Assembly (NCBI RefSeq): GCF_029873635.1
Contig: NC_080422.1
Location: forward strand, 15,964,049 to 16,028,048
Reading direction: 5' to 3'
Length of the DNA: 64,000 nucleotides
From: Malania oleifera
Taxonomy: Eukaryota > Streptophyta > Magnoliopsida > Santalales > Ximeniaceae
The position numbers and the translations under genes were made by a program. The notes below the pieces were generated by a model. That model made no database searches and was not told where the DNA came from. It worked only from the letters and a program-made list of their open reading frames with translations. This document shows positions 22,638-35,504 of this stretch, one piece after another (the first letter of the stretch is position 1; each line of letters begins with the position of its first letter).

Positions 22638-24450
22638 TGTCACGCCCCGAACCTGGAAATGCGATCCGGGGTGAAAATGTAATCTAACCTGTCCCTATAT
22701 CCAATAAAACATTCTATGATAAAGTACAAAGGATGAGGGTCCGACCTCATGGGGTTCCCAGGCACCCTAAACACATCCAAACACAATAGAATATACGCAG
22801 CGCAAAAGGTCATTCTATGTATATAAAGCACCATACCAGAGTCTATACAAGAGCAGAAACAGGCTCTATTAAAACGTACAAACGAGTGCTCAAATACATC
22901 TCAAAATGGCAACCCACCAAAATACAGTCCTAGCACTTACCTAAGCGCTAACCGCAGTTAACCGACCACTACGCTCCTTACACTAGGACGCTAGTTTCGA
23001 TTATTTGAAGGACCTATAAAAATGTATATACAGCAAGGGTGAGACACCTCTCAGTAAGGAAGAACACAGGTTATATCGGTGTGTGACATTTGAGTGTTAT
23101 CATGATACAACATACACACAGTTAAATGCAGTCCAGTACTAATTTCACAAAAGTGCATACAAGCACACACACACATGATCAGCAATCCCGGTGTCGTCAC
23201 ACCCATCGTCCCAAAGCCAGCCTGCGACATACGACGTTGGCCCGTAGCCAACCCGCGAACACGGCGCCACTGTCACATGGCTAGTCCCAAACTCCCATGG
23301 CATCGTACCGGCGCTAACTGGTGGATCCACACCCTTTGGCCCAATCTACCGAAATAGGATCACGCCCTCGAATATATAGCTGAACACTCTTACCTACATG
23401 GCAGGCGATAAACACACGCCCTTGGATATAGAGCCGGACACTCTCAGTACCTGAAACAATTCGGAACCCCGTTTCTACTACCATTTCAACAATCACACAC
23501 ACATGCATGCTCATATAACCAAACAAACCACACCCATTTGGTAGTCAAAATCATGGTTTTTCCAAACAAATATAGTTTAAAAAAGTCAAGGCACGACCAT
23601 CCCAATAACACAGTATAAATCAACATATACGCTCGGTTTTCAACAAAACCAAGGATGCAGCCCGTCGCCCCCTTTTCCCAAAATTGTAATCATGAATAAC
23701 CCATATTTTTCCACGTTAGATCCCCCCAAATGAGTAGCCAAAACACACACAGGACCATGAACCCTAGTTCTACCGAGTCCAATTTAAAAAATAACCGATA
23801 TAAACATAGTTCCCCTTACCTTTTCCTCGAATAGCCAATCTCGAACTTTAAGGCTCATAAACAGCAAATCGAGTTTCAAAACCTACAAATCACAATACAA
23901 AATATACTCACAAGACTGTTATCTACAAAACTACTGGATCAAAATTGAAAACCGAGCCTTACCTCAATTTTACGCCGAAACCCAAAAATCTCCTAAACGG
24001 GATTGCGATCCGTAGAACTTGTAGAGAATCCTTCCACGATCCTCGTGGTAACTTTAGATTCATGATTCTAGCGACCAATAGTGAAGAAATCTAGAGAGAG
24101 GAAGTGTAGGGAGAGTTCTAGAGAGAGAGAGAGAGAGAGAGAGATGTTTTAGTTTTCTTAGTAGTTAAGCAATGAAAAATGATATTTATGGCCCTTTGAC
24201 TCAGGCGAACTCATCGATGAGATGGTGTACTCATCGACGAGGCTCTATAGTCCTCTCGTCGATGAGATGGTGGATTCGTCGACGAATCCTGATATCACCG
24301 GTCCCCGAAACTCCTCTGCTTCTCCTCGTCGACGAGAGATGCATGGCCTTCGTCGACGAACTCTGGCTTCGTTGACAAAGCCTGTTCAAATACCAATTTT
24401 ACCCCTCTCTTAATTATTTAGACCCACTTATCACGGTTCGGGTTCTTACA
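22638..24450 (-). repeat. Left (3') LTR of G1
   Basis: TGTCACGCCCCGAACC to GGTTCTTACA. It is followed by ATCTCCCCTCACAAAAATTT, the reverse complement of the polypurine tract. It contains a (GA)n run at 24121-24143, palindromes at 24211-24378 and a 54-bp-scale internal duplication near 23358-23440 (CTCGAATATATAGCTGAACA and CTTGGATATAGAGCCGGACA) that is single in the right LTR. Confidence 0.92.
24211..24378. promoter_or_regulatory. Palindrome array TCGTCGACGA in left LTR of G1
   Basis: 10-mers start at 24211, 24231, 24256, 24276, 24326, 24350 and 24369, giving spacings of 20, 25, 20, 50, 24 and 19 bp. The right LTR has the equivalent array at about 30890-31075 with one extra unit (TCGTCGATAA) where the left LTR has the 50-bp gap. 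Confidence 0.6.
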
Positions 24451-24719
24451 ATCTCCCCTCACAAAAATTTCGTCCTTGAAATTTACCATCTCTCATTTAC
24501 AAACTCATACACGAGATACATATACACAACTCTAGAGAAAACTGGCGACCACTACAGCGTAGCCCCATCATACACATTCACATATATACCATCACTTATG
24601 GCGGAGGAATATCGTGGTTACATATACAACTGTCTCAGGAGTTCACAATACACATACTCCTGACGACTAACCACCTATCCCAACCCAAAGTAGGATAACA
24701 GACAAGTGCTCAAAACAAC

Positions 24720-25756
24720 TGTGGATACTTCCGGCGTATTTCCGTTTCCAGTTCCCAAGAAGCTTCTTCAACCTCGTGGTTCCGCCACAATACCTTTACT
24801 AACGATATTTCCTTAGTATGAAGCTTTTGAACTTTTACGGTCCAGAACCTAAACAGGTATCTCCTCATACGCTAAAGTATCCTCAATTTTCAACTCATCA
24901 TAGCTGATAATATGTGAAGGATCCAACACGTACTTTCTCAACATGGATATGTGAAACACATCATGGACCCTCAAAAGTGCTAGAGGTAATGAAATCCTGT
25001 AGGCTACCAGACCCACTCGCTCAAGAATCTCGAATGGTCTGATATACCTCGGGCTCAGCTTGCCCTTCCTCCCAAATCTCATCACCCCTTTCATCGGAGC
25101 GATACGCAGAAATACCTTACCCCGCACCTCGAACTCTAAATCACGGCAGCAAACATTTACGTAACTCTTCTGCTGACTCTGAGCTGTCCTAATCTTCTCC
25201 CAGATCAAACCCACCTTCTCAGACACCTACTGCACGAGTTTAGGTCCTAACACACCTTATCACAACACAAAGGAGATCGACACCTCCGACCATAAAAATC
25301 CTCGAACGGTGCCATCCTGATACTAGTCTAGAAGCTGTTGTCATAAGCGAACTCTACGAGTGGCAAAAACTGTATCCAGCTACCACTGAAGTCTAACACA
25401 CAAGCTCACAACATATCTTCCAAGATCTGTATCGTCCTCTCCGACTGTCCATCAGTCTGGGGGTGGAATGCTGTATTGAAAGTAAGCTTTGTCCCTGATG
25501 CCTCCTGCAAGCTCATCTAGAATTGAGAAGTAAACCTTGGATCTCAATCTAATACAATGGACACTGGTACCCCGTGCATTTTCACAATCTCATGCACATA
25601 CAACTCCACCAGCCTAATTAAAGGATAGCCAACTTTCATCGGTATGAAATGAGCAGATTTCTTTAATCTATCCACGATCACCAGATAGCATTCTACGCGT
25701 GAAGTGTTGGTGGAAAACCGGTCACAAAATCCATGGAAATATGCTCCCATTTCCAC
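24720..25756 (-). pseudogene. G1 integrase core and C-terminal tail
   Basis: Minus-strand integrase. The 25544-25756 frame gives LVIVDRLKKSAHFIPM (first catalytic Asp), then VPVSIVLD, the second Asp position, followed at once by a stop where an Arg codon is usual. The region to 25230 reads [17 protein letters not shown] sequence with the third acidic residue. The 24849-25226 frame holds the C-terminal part: GVMRFGRKGKLSPRYIRPFE, RVHDVFHISMLRKY, DPSHII. Several stops and shifts are present. Confidence 0.85.
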
Positions 25757-26475
25757 ACTGGAATAGGCAAAGGCCGCAACAGCCCTGTCGGCCTCTGATA
25801 TTCAGCTTTCACCTGCTGACACGTCAGACACTGCTCCACGAACTGAGCAATCTGCCTCTTTATACCAGACCACCAGAAGGTCTCGCGCAAGTCCCAGTAC
25901 ATCTTTGTACTAATAGGATGTACCGTAAACAAAGAACAATGCGCTTCCTCCAGAATCGTCCTTCTGATCCCATCATCGTTCGGAACACATAGTCTGGTCC
26001 CAAACCTCAACACACCTCCCTCAAAGATGTTAAACTCCATAGCCAGTCCTTGCTGTACCTTTTCCCTAACCTCTGCCAACTCTGCATCACTAGCTTGCAC
26101 GACCTTTATACGCTCAAACAAAGTCAGCTGGACCACCAAACCAACAAGATAAGCCTGATGATCACAAACCACCAACTCTATACCTGAGCTCTCCAAACCC
26201 CATCTAATGTGACACTGAGTTACAACCGTAGATACAGCAGCAGGTCCTGACTTCTGACTCAATGCATCAGCTACCACATTAGCTTTCTCTGGGTGATAAT
26301 TGATTGTGCAATCGTAGTCCTTAATCAACTCAAGCCACCGTTTCTGCCTCATATTCAACTCCTTCTGCGTGAAGAAATACCTGAGGCTCTTATAATTAGT
26401 GAAGATCTCACACTGCACACCATACAAATAGTGTCGCCAGATCTTCAGTGCATACACAACAGCAACTAACTCCAA
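25693..26475 (-). pseudogene. G1 RNase H end and integrase zinc domain
   Basis: A 260-residue open stretch. It starts with RNase H sequence ([20 protein letters not shown], then [15 protein letters not shown]), followed by the integrase H2C2 zinc domain: H in LEEAHCS, H in FTVHP, then [14 protein letters not shown], and [13 protein letters not shown] leading into the core. It overlaps the preceding RT/RNase H frame by 10 bp in a different phase, so one frameshift separates them. Confidence 0.88.
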
Positions 26476-27722
26476 ATCGTGCGTAGGGTATTCTTCTCAT
26501 ATTCCTTCAGTTGCCGAGAAGCATAAGCTACTACCTTACCCTGCTGCATAAACACACACCCCAGACCTTTCAGAGACGCGTCGCTATAAATCACAAACCC
26601 ACCATCCCTCGAAGGAATGGTTAAAATTGGAGCAGTAACCAGACGGTGCTTTAACTCCTGAAAACACTGCTTGCAATCACTGGTCCACTCAAATTGAACT
26701 CCCTTCCTGGTCAATTGAGTCAAACGCTCAAATAGTTTAAAGAATCCTTCTACGAACCGACAATAATAACCCGCTAGTCCTAGAAAACTCCGAACCTCTT
26801 GCACATTCTTCGGCCTCACCCAGTCGACCACAACTTTAATCTTGCTAGGATCAACTGATATACCACCACCAGTTACCACATGGCCTAAGAATGTAATCTG
26901 ACTCAACCAGAATTCACACTTCTTCAGTTTAGCATACAACTTCTTCTACCGCAAAATCTATAATACTAACCTCAAATGATCCTCATGCTCTTCCAAACTC
27001 CTCGAGTATACCCGAATGTCATCAATGAATACCACCACGAATTGATCTAGGTACTCATGGAAAACCCTGTTCATTAGATCCATGAACACTGCTGGATCAT
27101 TCGTCAACCCAAATGGCATGACCAAGAACTCGTAGTTGCCATATCTTGTTCGAAAAGTAGTCTTTGCTACATCCTATGCTCTAACCCTCACTTGATGATA
27201 TACTGACCGCAAGTCGATCTTCAAAAAGACCCACGTTCCCTGCAACTGGTCAAAGAGATCATCTATACGAGGTAAATGATAGCGATTTTTCACAGTCACC
27301 TTGTTAATCTCACGGTAATCAATGTACATCCGCATCGACCCGTCCTTCTTCTTCACAAACAATACTGGAGCTCCCCAGGGCAAAACACTAGGTCAAATGA
27401 ATCCCCTGTCCAGTAATTCCTGTAACTGCTCCTTCAACTCCCGAAGTTCTGCTGGAGCCATCCAGTACAGAGCTTTAGAGATTGGTGCCTTACCAGGCAG
27501 TAACTTTATCACAAACTCCACCTCATGATCCAGAGGTAAACCGGGTAAATCATCTAGAAACACATATGGGAACTCGCTGACTACCCGAATATCCTCGAGC
27601 CTCAACTCATCCCGCGGAGGTTCCTTCATACAAGCTAGGTACTCTTGACATCCATCCAAGAGTAGCGTCCTCGCCTGCAATGCCGATAGAATCTGTGGCG
27701 TCGAACGCACACACGATCCCAT
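26466..27722 (-). pseudogene. G1 reverse transcriptase and start of RNase H
   Basis: Three open stretches (27393-27722, 27174-27383, 26466-26939) lie in one phase, separated only by stops, so the RT is close to intact. Motifs: [49 protein letters not shown], the catalytic FIDD box near 27010-27035, [17 protein letters not shown], then [17 protein letters not shown] at the RNase H start. These are standard Ty3/gypsy RT motifs. Confidence 0.9.
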
Positions 27723-27779
27723 GAATTCATATTCCTACTCCCTAGGAGATCTAAACACTACTACCTTCCTACGACAGTC

Positions 27780-29094
27780 GATCACCGCGTAACTGGAGAA
27801 CAATCAATCCATCCCTAGAATGATTTCAAACCCCGATATGTCGTATACCACAAGATTCGCCGGTAGCAGCTTCCCCTAAATTACCACTGGGCAGTCTTCC
27901 AACATCTTCCTAAAGAACGATACACTCTCAGATGGCGTAGTAACAGATAACACCTCGTTCATGACTCGGGTCTCAAACTCACACCGTCCCACAAAATTCA
28001 CAGATACAAAAGAATGGGTTACACCCGAATCAAACAAAACAAAAGCCTTATTTGAACGGTTCACTGAGGTATTTGATTGCTCCCTCAATTCCCACTGAAT
28101 GCAGGCACATCTCGCTTCGGTGCACGACAATCACGAGCCATGTGACCAGGCCAACCACAGTTATAGTAGTTACCTTCAAAAGACCGACACTCACCCTCGT
28201 GCCGTCTGAGGCAGCTAGTACAACGACCACTAGTCTGGATCCCCTGAGAATCCTGATGCTTGGTATTCTAGTGGTAGCTCGAGCCCTTGTTCCTCTTCCT
28301 CCATGATCCCTGTCGAGATCCTGCCTGAGAACTGGAAGGTACTATCCTCTTCCTCAATTCTTGATCCACCTCATCCTCTCGGATACCGGTCTCAATCACC
28401 TTGACTTTATCCACCAACATCGAGAACTCGTGGATTTGAAGCATACCCACTAGTCTGTGGATATCCTTCCTTAGGCCCTTCTTGAACCTCTGAGTATTCT
28501 CATATTCGCTAGAGATCAGACACGGCGCAAATCGGGACAACTCTATGTACCAAGCCGCATATCTCTGCACCGTTATACTCCCCTAAGTTAGAGCAGAAAA
28601 CTCATCTACCTTCGCATCATTTACAGAAGCTGGAAGTATCTTTCAAAGAACACCTCCTTGAAATGGCTCCACGTCATCTCCTCTAGACTGGCTCTCTGCT
28701 TCTCTAGCAGACTCACCGCAGTCAACCATCGACCCGCCTCCCTGGATAGCTGGAAGGTGGAATAAAGGACTCGCTACCTTTCAGTGCAGTGCAAGACCTC
28801 CAAGATTCTTTCAGTCTTCTCCACCCAATCCTCTGCTATCGTTGGGTCAAGTCCTCCATAGAACGTCGGAGGATGCATGCATATGAACCTCTCAATGGTG
28901 CACCCCGCAGCAATAGGAGAGCGCTCGCGTCTCCTTACACTCTGCCCGATCTCCCGTAATACCTGCCTCATCAAACCCCGAGGCACAGAAGGAGACTCAT
29001 CACTCGCAGTCTCCATGGAGCCACTTCCCAGGTCATTATCCTTGGGCTCCAATTTGCAGCACAATAGGAATCTATCAATATCCCTACGACACAT
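27780..29094 (-). pseudogene. G1 Gag and protease
   Basis: Gag begins near 29094; the capsid part includes FICMHPPTFYGGLDPTIAED (to 28774) and continues broken to 28268. A zinc-knuckle region with CTSCLRRHEGEC and YNCGWPGHMARDC lies at about 28128-28240. The protease follows in the 27876-28130 frame with the active site VLFDSGVTHSF (DSG intact). Stops and frameshifts occur between all blocks. Confidence 0.82.
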
Positions 29095-29360
29095 ACAGTT
29101 AACACAATGATTTACACTAATCGTGTTAACTACTCCCTCCTAGGTCCAAGTCTGTCCTATCACACCGACGCGAAAGTCATCAATGATCTGCCCTGTTTTT
29201 ACTGGAATCGTCATCCCAAGAAAAACATGAAATACCATCGACAAATCTCGGTTTAGCAACCGAACAACCCTCAACCAACTCTACCCATATCCAACATCTT
29301 GTACTCCGGTATGTACTTATAGCTAAGCCTAACCAAGTCTATAAGAGCTTACAACCTAGT

Positions 29361-29374
29361 TAGCTCTGATACCA
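29361..29374 (-). other. Primer-binding site of G1
   Basis: TAGCTCTGATACCA on the plus strand is the reverse complement of TGGTATCAGAGCTA, a tRNA-Met type primer site. Three bases (AGC) separate it from the LTR start at 29378. Confidence 0.9.
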
Positions 29375-29377
29375 AGC

Positions 29378-31147
29378 TGTCATGCCCCGAACCCAGAAAT
29401 GGGACCTGGGGTGAAAATGTAATCCAACCTGTCCTTGTATCCGATAAAACATTCTATGATACAGTACAATGGATGAGTGTCCGACCCTGTGGGGTTCCCA
29501 GGCACCCTAAACACATCCAAATACAATAGAATATACGCAGCGCAAAAGGTCATTCTATGTATATATAATACCATACCAGAGTCTATACAAGAGTAGAAAC
29601 AAGCTCTATCAAAACATACAAACGGTTGCCCAAATACATCTCAAAATGGCAACCCTTCAAAATACAGTCCTAGCACTTACCCAAATGCTAACCGCAGTAC
29701 ACCGGCCACTACACTCCTTACACCAAGACACTAGTTCCAATTACTCAAAAGACCTGTTAAAATGTACATACAGCAGGGGTAAGACACCTCTTAGTAAGGA
29801 AGAACACAGGTTATATCGGTGTGTGGCATTTGAGTGTTATCATGATACAACATACACGCAGTTAAATGTAGTCCAGTACTAATTTCACAATAGTGCATAC
29901 AAGCACACACACACATGATTAGCAATTCCGATGTCATCACATCCATTGGCCCAAAGCCGGCCCGCGACATACGGTGTTAGCCCGTAGCCAACCCGCGAAC
30001 ATGGCGCCACCGACACATGGCTAGTCCCCGACTCCCATGGCATCATACCGACGCTAACTGGAGGATCCACACCCTTCGGCCTGATCTACCAGAATAGGCT
30101 CACACCCTCGGATATAGAGCTGAACACTCTCAGTACCTGAAACAATTCGGAACCCCGTTCCAACTAGCATTTCAACGGTCACACACACATGCATTTTCAT
30201 GTAATCAAACAAACCACACCCATTTGGTAATCTAAATCATCGTTTTTACAAAAAAATATAGTTTAAACAAGTCAAGGCACGACCATCCCAATAATATAGT
30301 ATAAATCAACATATACGCTCGGTTTTCAACAAAACTAGGGATGCAGCCCGTCGCCTCCTTTTCCCAAAACTATAATCATGAAAAACCCATAGTTTTCCCC
30401 ATTAGATCCTCCCAAATGAGTAGCCAAAACAAACACAGGACCATGAACCCTAGTTCTACCGAGTCCGATTTCAAAAATAACCGATATAAACACAGTTCCC
30501 CTTACCTTTTCCCCGAATAGCCAATCCCGAAATCTAAGGCTCCTAAATAGCGAATCGAGTTCCAAAACCTACAAATCACAGTAGAAAATATACTCACAAG
30601 ATTGTTCCCTACAAAACTACTGAATAAGAATTGAAAACCGAGCTTTACCTCAATTTTACGCCAAAACCCCAAAATCTCCAAAACGGGATTCCGATCCGTA
30701 GAACTTGTAGAGAATCCTTCCACGATCCTCGTGGTAACTTCAGATTCACGATTTTAGTGATGAACAGTGAAGAAATTTAGAGAGAGGAAGTGTAAGGAGA
30801 GTTCTAGAGAGAGAGAGAGATATTTGAGTTTTCTTAGTAGTTAAGCAATGAAAAATGATATTTATAGCCCTTTGACTCGAGCAAACTCGTCAAAGAGATG
30901 ATGTACTCGTTGACGAGGCTCTATAGTCCTCTCGTCGACAAGACGGTGGATTTGTTGATGAATCCTAATATCACCGGTTCTCGAAACTCCTCGGCTTCTC
31001 CTCGTCGATAAGCCTCTGAACTTCGTCGACAAGAGATGCATGGCCTTTGTTGACGAACTTTGGCTTCGTCAACGAAGCCTGTTCAAATACCAATTTTACC
31101 CTTCTTTTAATTATTTAGACCCACTTATCACGGTTTGGGTTCTTACA
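29378..31147 (-). repeat. Right (5') LTR of G1
   Basis: TGTCATGCCCCGAACCC to GGGTTCTTACA. It matches 22638-24450 with many CpG-type transitions and a few indels, including a shorter (GA)n run (about 30806-30820) and one more palindrome unit. Confidence 0.92.
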
Positions 31148-33200
31148 GTTTTGTTATCATTTGAGTGTTAATTTTTCGTTGAGTTCGTGTTTGCGTTTAA
31201 ATTGTGATGCTTGATTCAATCTCGTGATTTTGTTGAAGGTTTTTTTTTTTATTGTTTGTGTATGTGTCTGATTGAGTTTTCATTCTTGTGTGTTTTAATT
31301 ACATGTTTAAAGTTACCGTCTTTAGTTTATTGCATGTTAGGATTAGAGTTTAAATTGCGTGTCATCTCAACCAATCTTGAACATCCCAAATATGAACTGA
31401 GTTCAGTAACCTTTTTATTTTTCGATTGAGAGAACGTAAAACTTGGGATTAAAACGCATTCCCCAAGGAGATGATCTAGTTCTTGGGCTGAATATTACAC
31501 GACGTAACTCCTATACTTGGGATTGCTTCCGAGTTGATCACTTTTCAAGTGAGTCAAAGCCCAAACATCTGTCAACACCCAAGGTTGGTCCATTTCCATA
31601 TACCATACCCATTTGGCAAACAAGTTCCAACGGTTCGACTAGGCCGAGTCAACCCAAAGTTGAACTTGCTCGGTTTTGGGTGAGTGAACTTTCTTGAAAC
31701 CGATTCACACACACAGAGATCTGGACAACACACTCCAGCACTTGAAACACAAGCAAGCACAAGGATCTTCATTTTCAAACCAAAACACACGAATTTGAAC
31801 ACACAATCTAGGAGGGGGTAACTTATCTTTTGCGAGCTTCGTGCTCAAATCCTAAGGAGGGGCAGCCCTATCACCGAGCCTTGGTCGGACTCGTCCTGGG
31901 ACTTAAGTCGAATCACCCACTGAGATCATTTGACCTTCCAGACCTTCTTGAAAGACTTAGGAATTTGGTTTCCATAGGGATATGAAGATATGTGAGAAAT
32001 TGAGAAAGATTTGGAGGATGAAAGAGAGGATATGAAGATCGAGAGAGAGAGAGAGAGAGAGCTAGGGCTTTCAGGTTCATCACAAAAAGAGAGAGGATGG
32101 AGAGGGGGTTCGAGGGAATTTAGGGTTTTTAGAGAAGATCTTTAAAAAGAGAAGGGAGAGTCACTGATAACACAAATTGCTCAAAATGGGAAGGGAAAGA
32201 AGAAGTGGAGGATCAGAGCTTCAAATCACTTGAAAAGAGTATAGAGGATTTCCACAGAGAGAGGAATATAGAAGATAGGAGAGAGTGGGGAGAGAGTATT
32301 CGAGAAAGGGTTGAAGAAATTAGAGAAAGGGAAAATTTGGGGTTTAAATATCCCAGACCTTGAGATTGTAGGATTCAAGCATGTGGCACATTTTTGCTCG
32401 TCCGATCAAAAGGCTATGCAGATACCTTCATAGTCGTTCGATTTGAACCTTCTATGTACACTCTGGACGAAGCCACATCAGCAATCCAAGGATGCCTTGA
32501 TGCCCACTGCACGATGTGTTTTTTTATGGGACGACTAAGATCTAGCCATGTCAGTAATTCGAGTGCATCTCACCTCTACCATCAGATCTTTACTCCCCAG
32601 CAAAAGCTGCAATGACACCGTATCAGAAGTCCCCTCGATCTCCATTTTGTACTCGATCCTCGACACCTGGCATCTCTGCCTCCACATCCACTTAGCCTCG
32701 CATGGCTCTTTGAGAGCCATCCGATCGCCCCCTCATGGCAATGGACACAATAACGCCACATGTCTGATCCGGGTCACATTTGACCCACCACTCAGCTATT
32801 ACATGTGGCACGCCATCCTCCACATTTTATTGTGTTGCGCGGTCTCTTGTGAGCCATTTGATTTGTGTTTCTCCATAGTAGACTGGATCTTGCCACGTCT
32901 TTGATCTGGGTCACCTTCCATATCCCTTTTCGCCAATTGACACGTGGCCTTACTCGAAAATCTATACGTGGCCTTACTTGGAAGACAACACGTGGCCAAT
33001 GGTTGGCCCAGTCAAGTCATCTGCAATCTTCTAGGGATGCTAGCTCGAATTCCTACATCTAGTGCACGTTACCCATATTGTACTTTTGCTCGATGCGAAT
33101 TACCCGGGTACTTTGATTCAAATTCTTACATTTGAGTTGCTATTTTCAATCCCTTGTGTCCCCTTCGCTAACATAACCTGAAGAATCTACTAACTACTAA
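31148..33200. other. Segment X, middle part: LTR-derived non-coding DNA
   Basis: No gene. At 31440-31540 it resembles Athila-type LTR ends (GCATTCCCCAAGGAGATGAT, then CTCCTATACTTGGGATTG). A (GA)n run lies at 32041-32060. Purine-rich DNA at 31980-32340 reads on the minus strand as a TATA-like TATTTAAACC near 32343 followed by a pyrimidine-rich leader, so this may be an LTR promoter on the minus strand. G-box-like repeats lie at 32941-32998. GCTAGCTCGAATTCCTACAT at 33040-33059 matches units of the tandem repeat at 45297-45540, linking this block to the DNA on the other side of G2. Confidence 0.45.
32941..32998. promoter_or_regulatory. Three ACGTGGCC boxes spaced 24 bp
   Basis: CACGTGGCC at 32941, TACGTGGCC at 32965 and CACGTGGCC at 32989. 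CACGTG is the G-box core bound by plant bZIP and bHLH factors; function here is inferred only. Confidence 0.45.
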
Positions 33201-34950
33201 TGCCACACCTCAAAAATTCTACTATATTTTTCTTTATTAATAATGCTCTGATATCATAAAATGTAGTCAAAGTCAACCCGAACCCATAGGTACTAGGGAT
33301 TCTCTTGTTTATACACACATGCCAATTAAGCAACGGAAACCATAAAATACTTGAACTTATACACAATACTAGAGTTTTACTATTTCCATATATATACATA
33401 TACATCCCAAAAAGGACCATAAATTCTAGAGTCATACCCCAAAAATCCATCCTACACTTAACCCAACTACTTACCCTTCAACTAGGGTAGCATTATCAGC
33501 CTCTTCTATCACGGAGCTCGTTCCGCTCGTCTGTCTGGGTTTCTTGAAATGTTTATATTACTGGGGTAAGACACCTTTGAGTAAGGGAGATAGACTAATA
33601 TCAGTGTGTGGCAACATGAGTATTATCGTGTTATAAACAAATAATGCAAGTAATATAACTGTAATATATTAAGTTGTAACTGATAACTCATGAAAATATG
33701 TGCTTTTAAACATAAGCATACTATATCATAATAAATTTACATAGCATGTAAATCATCTGTTATATCTGTATATCACTAAGATTTTCCCTTGGATGGATAA
33801 TTATATATCATGAATTAATCCTGCATGATTTAGGTTATCCTGCCCTTGGACTGGACTTAACTCTTGTTGGCCTACTAAGCTAAGTCAAACATGACATAAG
33901 CACGCACCATTGCCCACCCAACCTAGTTTGTCCTTCCTACTATCTACAACACTTCTTGGGTTGGCACACAGTGGGTATCCTACTCTCCGCAACACTACAG
34001 GGCTAATCGGCCTCGGACCCCACACTTTCTGAATAGTGTTGTTGCAATGTCGGCTATTACCAACCTGGTTTGCCCATCTTACTCTCCGAAACACTTCTCG
34101 GGTTTGCACATAGGGGTTACACTGTCTGATCTAGTTAGCTAGCTACGGTACCGTGCTCATAACTTACTTAGTCCATTGGGGATTATAATATCATATAGTG
34201 CATTTCATATAATATATAACTGAAACATATCTCATGTCACATTTCTACATAATCTATCATATCATAATTTCGGTATACACTGTTATATATATATATATAA
34301 ATCTGTTCACGACATCTGGACCGGACGAATAATTAGGACATCTAGGTTGGCTAAATAATCACGGCAACTGTGTTGGCTGAAGAATCACGATATCTGCGCC
34401 GGCTGAATAATCATAATATACTGAAAATATAATTTTCTGTACTGTTTATAATTTTTTTTCTAAAAACTGTCATCAAATCATGTTTGTACTGTGAATTTAT
34501 AAAATATTTTGACATACCAATATTTATAGTTTAATTTATACTCATGCCACACACAAGTGAGTACTACTCTGTAATAAATTATCTGGCCTAGAAAAAAAAA
34601 TATATTGTTTCTGAAAAAATAATAGTAAATCCATTTTAAAAATTTCCTTAGTTTAACATCAGTATTCCTAAAAACTATACTAAATCATATACATGAATTT
34701 CTAGAAATACTTGACTTAATCTATCCCCTTAAGTGTTTCCCAAGAAGCTTATTGAAAAACCCTAAATCATGTCCACAGCGTTCAGAACTCCAAACCCCTA
34801 ATTTTGGAGTGGTGCCCAAGGACTCTAAATCAACAATCTGCTCCAGTCAACTTGCATAGAATCACCCCTAAATTATCATGGTGGTTCCTAATCGTCAAAA
34901 TGGGCTAAAATAGAGCCAGAATTGAAGAGAGAATGGGGAGGAGCCGAACC

Positions 34951-35018
<68 letters not shown>

Positions 35019-35412
35019 TTTCTTGCTGAAAAATTTAATTTCTAATATAAATATAGACTGATGGCCACGTTTCTTTGTCGACGAGACACATGCATTCGTT
35101 GACAAGTCATAGAGGGGAGTTCGTTGACGAAGAATAGTTTTGTCGACGATCCATAGAAAGACATTCATCGACAAAGATAATGGGTTCATCGACAAACCCT
35201 TAATGGCTTGAAAAATCTTTGCTCTTGGTATCTTCTCGTCAACGAGATATGTGTATTCGTCCACGAGACCAAGAAGGACAATCGTCGACGAAGACCATGA
35301 GTTTGTCGACGAATCCCTGTTGATGCCCCTTTTATAATTTATTTTTCCTTCATCTCTTTTTCTTTATTTTCCTTTATTATTTTCATAAATTAAATTTTTT
35401 TGGGTCTCTACA
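33201..35412 (-). repeat. Left (3') LTR of G2
   Basis: TGCCACACCTCAAAAATTC to GGGTCTCTACA, followed by TCCTCCCCTCC (reverse complement of a polypurine tract). It carries a long (GA)n run at about 34952-35014 and a palindrome cluster at about 35070-35330. Two internal copies of a cytosine-rich segment (33955-34120) match a three-copy version in the right LTR. Confidence 0.92.
34952..35014 (+). repeat. (GA)n microsatellite
   Basis: About 62 bp of uninterrupted GA dinucleotides inside the left LTR of G2. The right LTR has only a short GAGAGAGAG tract (about 44519-44545), so it expanded after insertion. Confidence 0.95.
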
Positions 35413-35504
35413 TCCTCCCCTCCTTATAAAAATTTCTTCCTTGAAATTTTGCTATTTATCCCTTGCACAAATCCTCAAGGTAAAACACTAAAATTTTATT
35501 AATT

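Larger units (their letters stand above)
22638..31147 (-). mobile_element. Ty3/gypsy element G1 (chromovirus, Tekay-like)
   Basis: LTRs at 22638-24450 and 29378-31147. The primer-binding site lies next to the right LTR and the polypurine tract next to the left LTR, so it reads on the minus strand. The order is gag, protease, RT, RNase H, integrase, as in Ty3/gypsy. The integrase C-terminus has sequence like the chromodomain-associated tail of Tekay/Del chromoviruses. The flanking pentamers are GTTCT (22633-22637) and GTTTT (31148-31152), a likely target-site duplication with one change. Coding is broken by stops and frameshifts but nearly complete. Confidence 0.9.

Noticed and set aside
34950..35264. 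104-codon frame with long Ser-Leu tail
   Set aside because: It is created by the (GA)n microsatellite and palindrome region of the G2 LTR.
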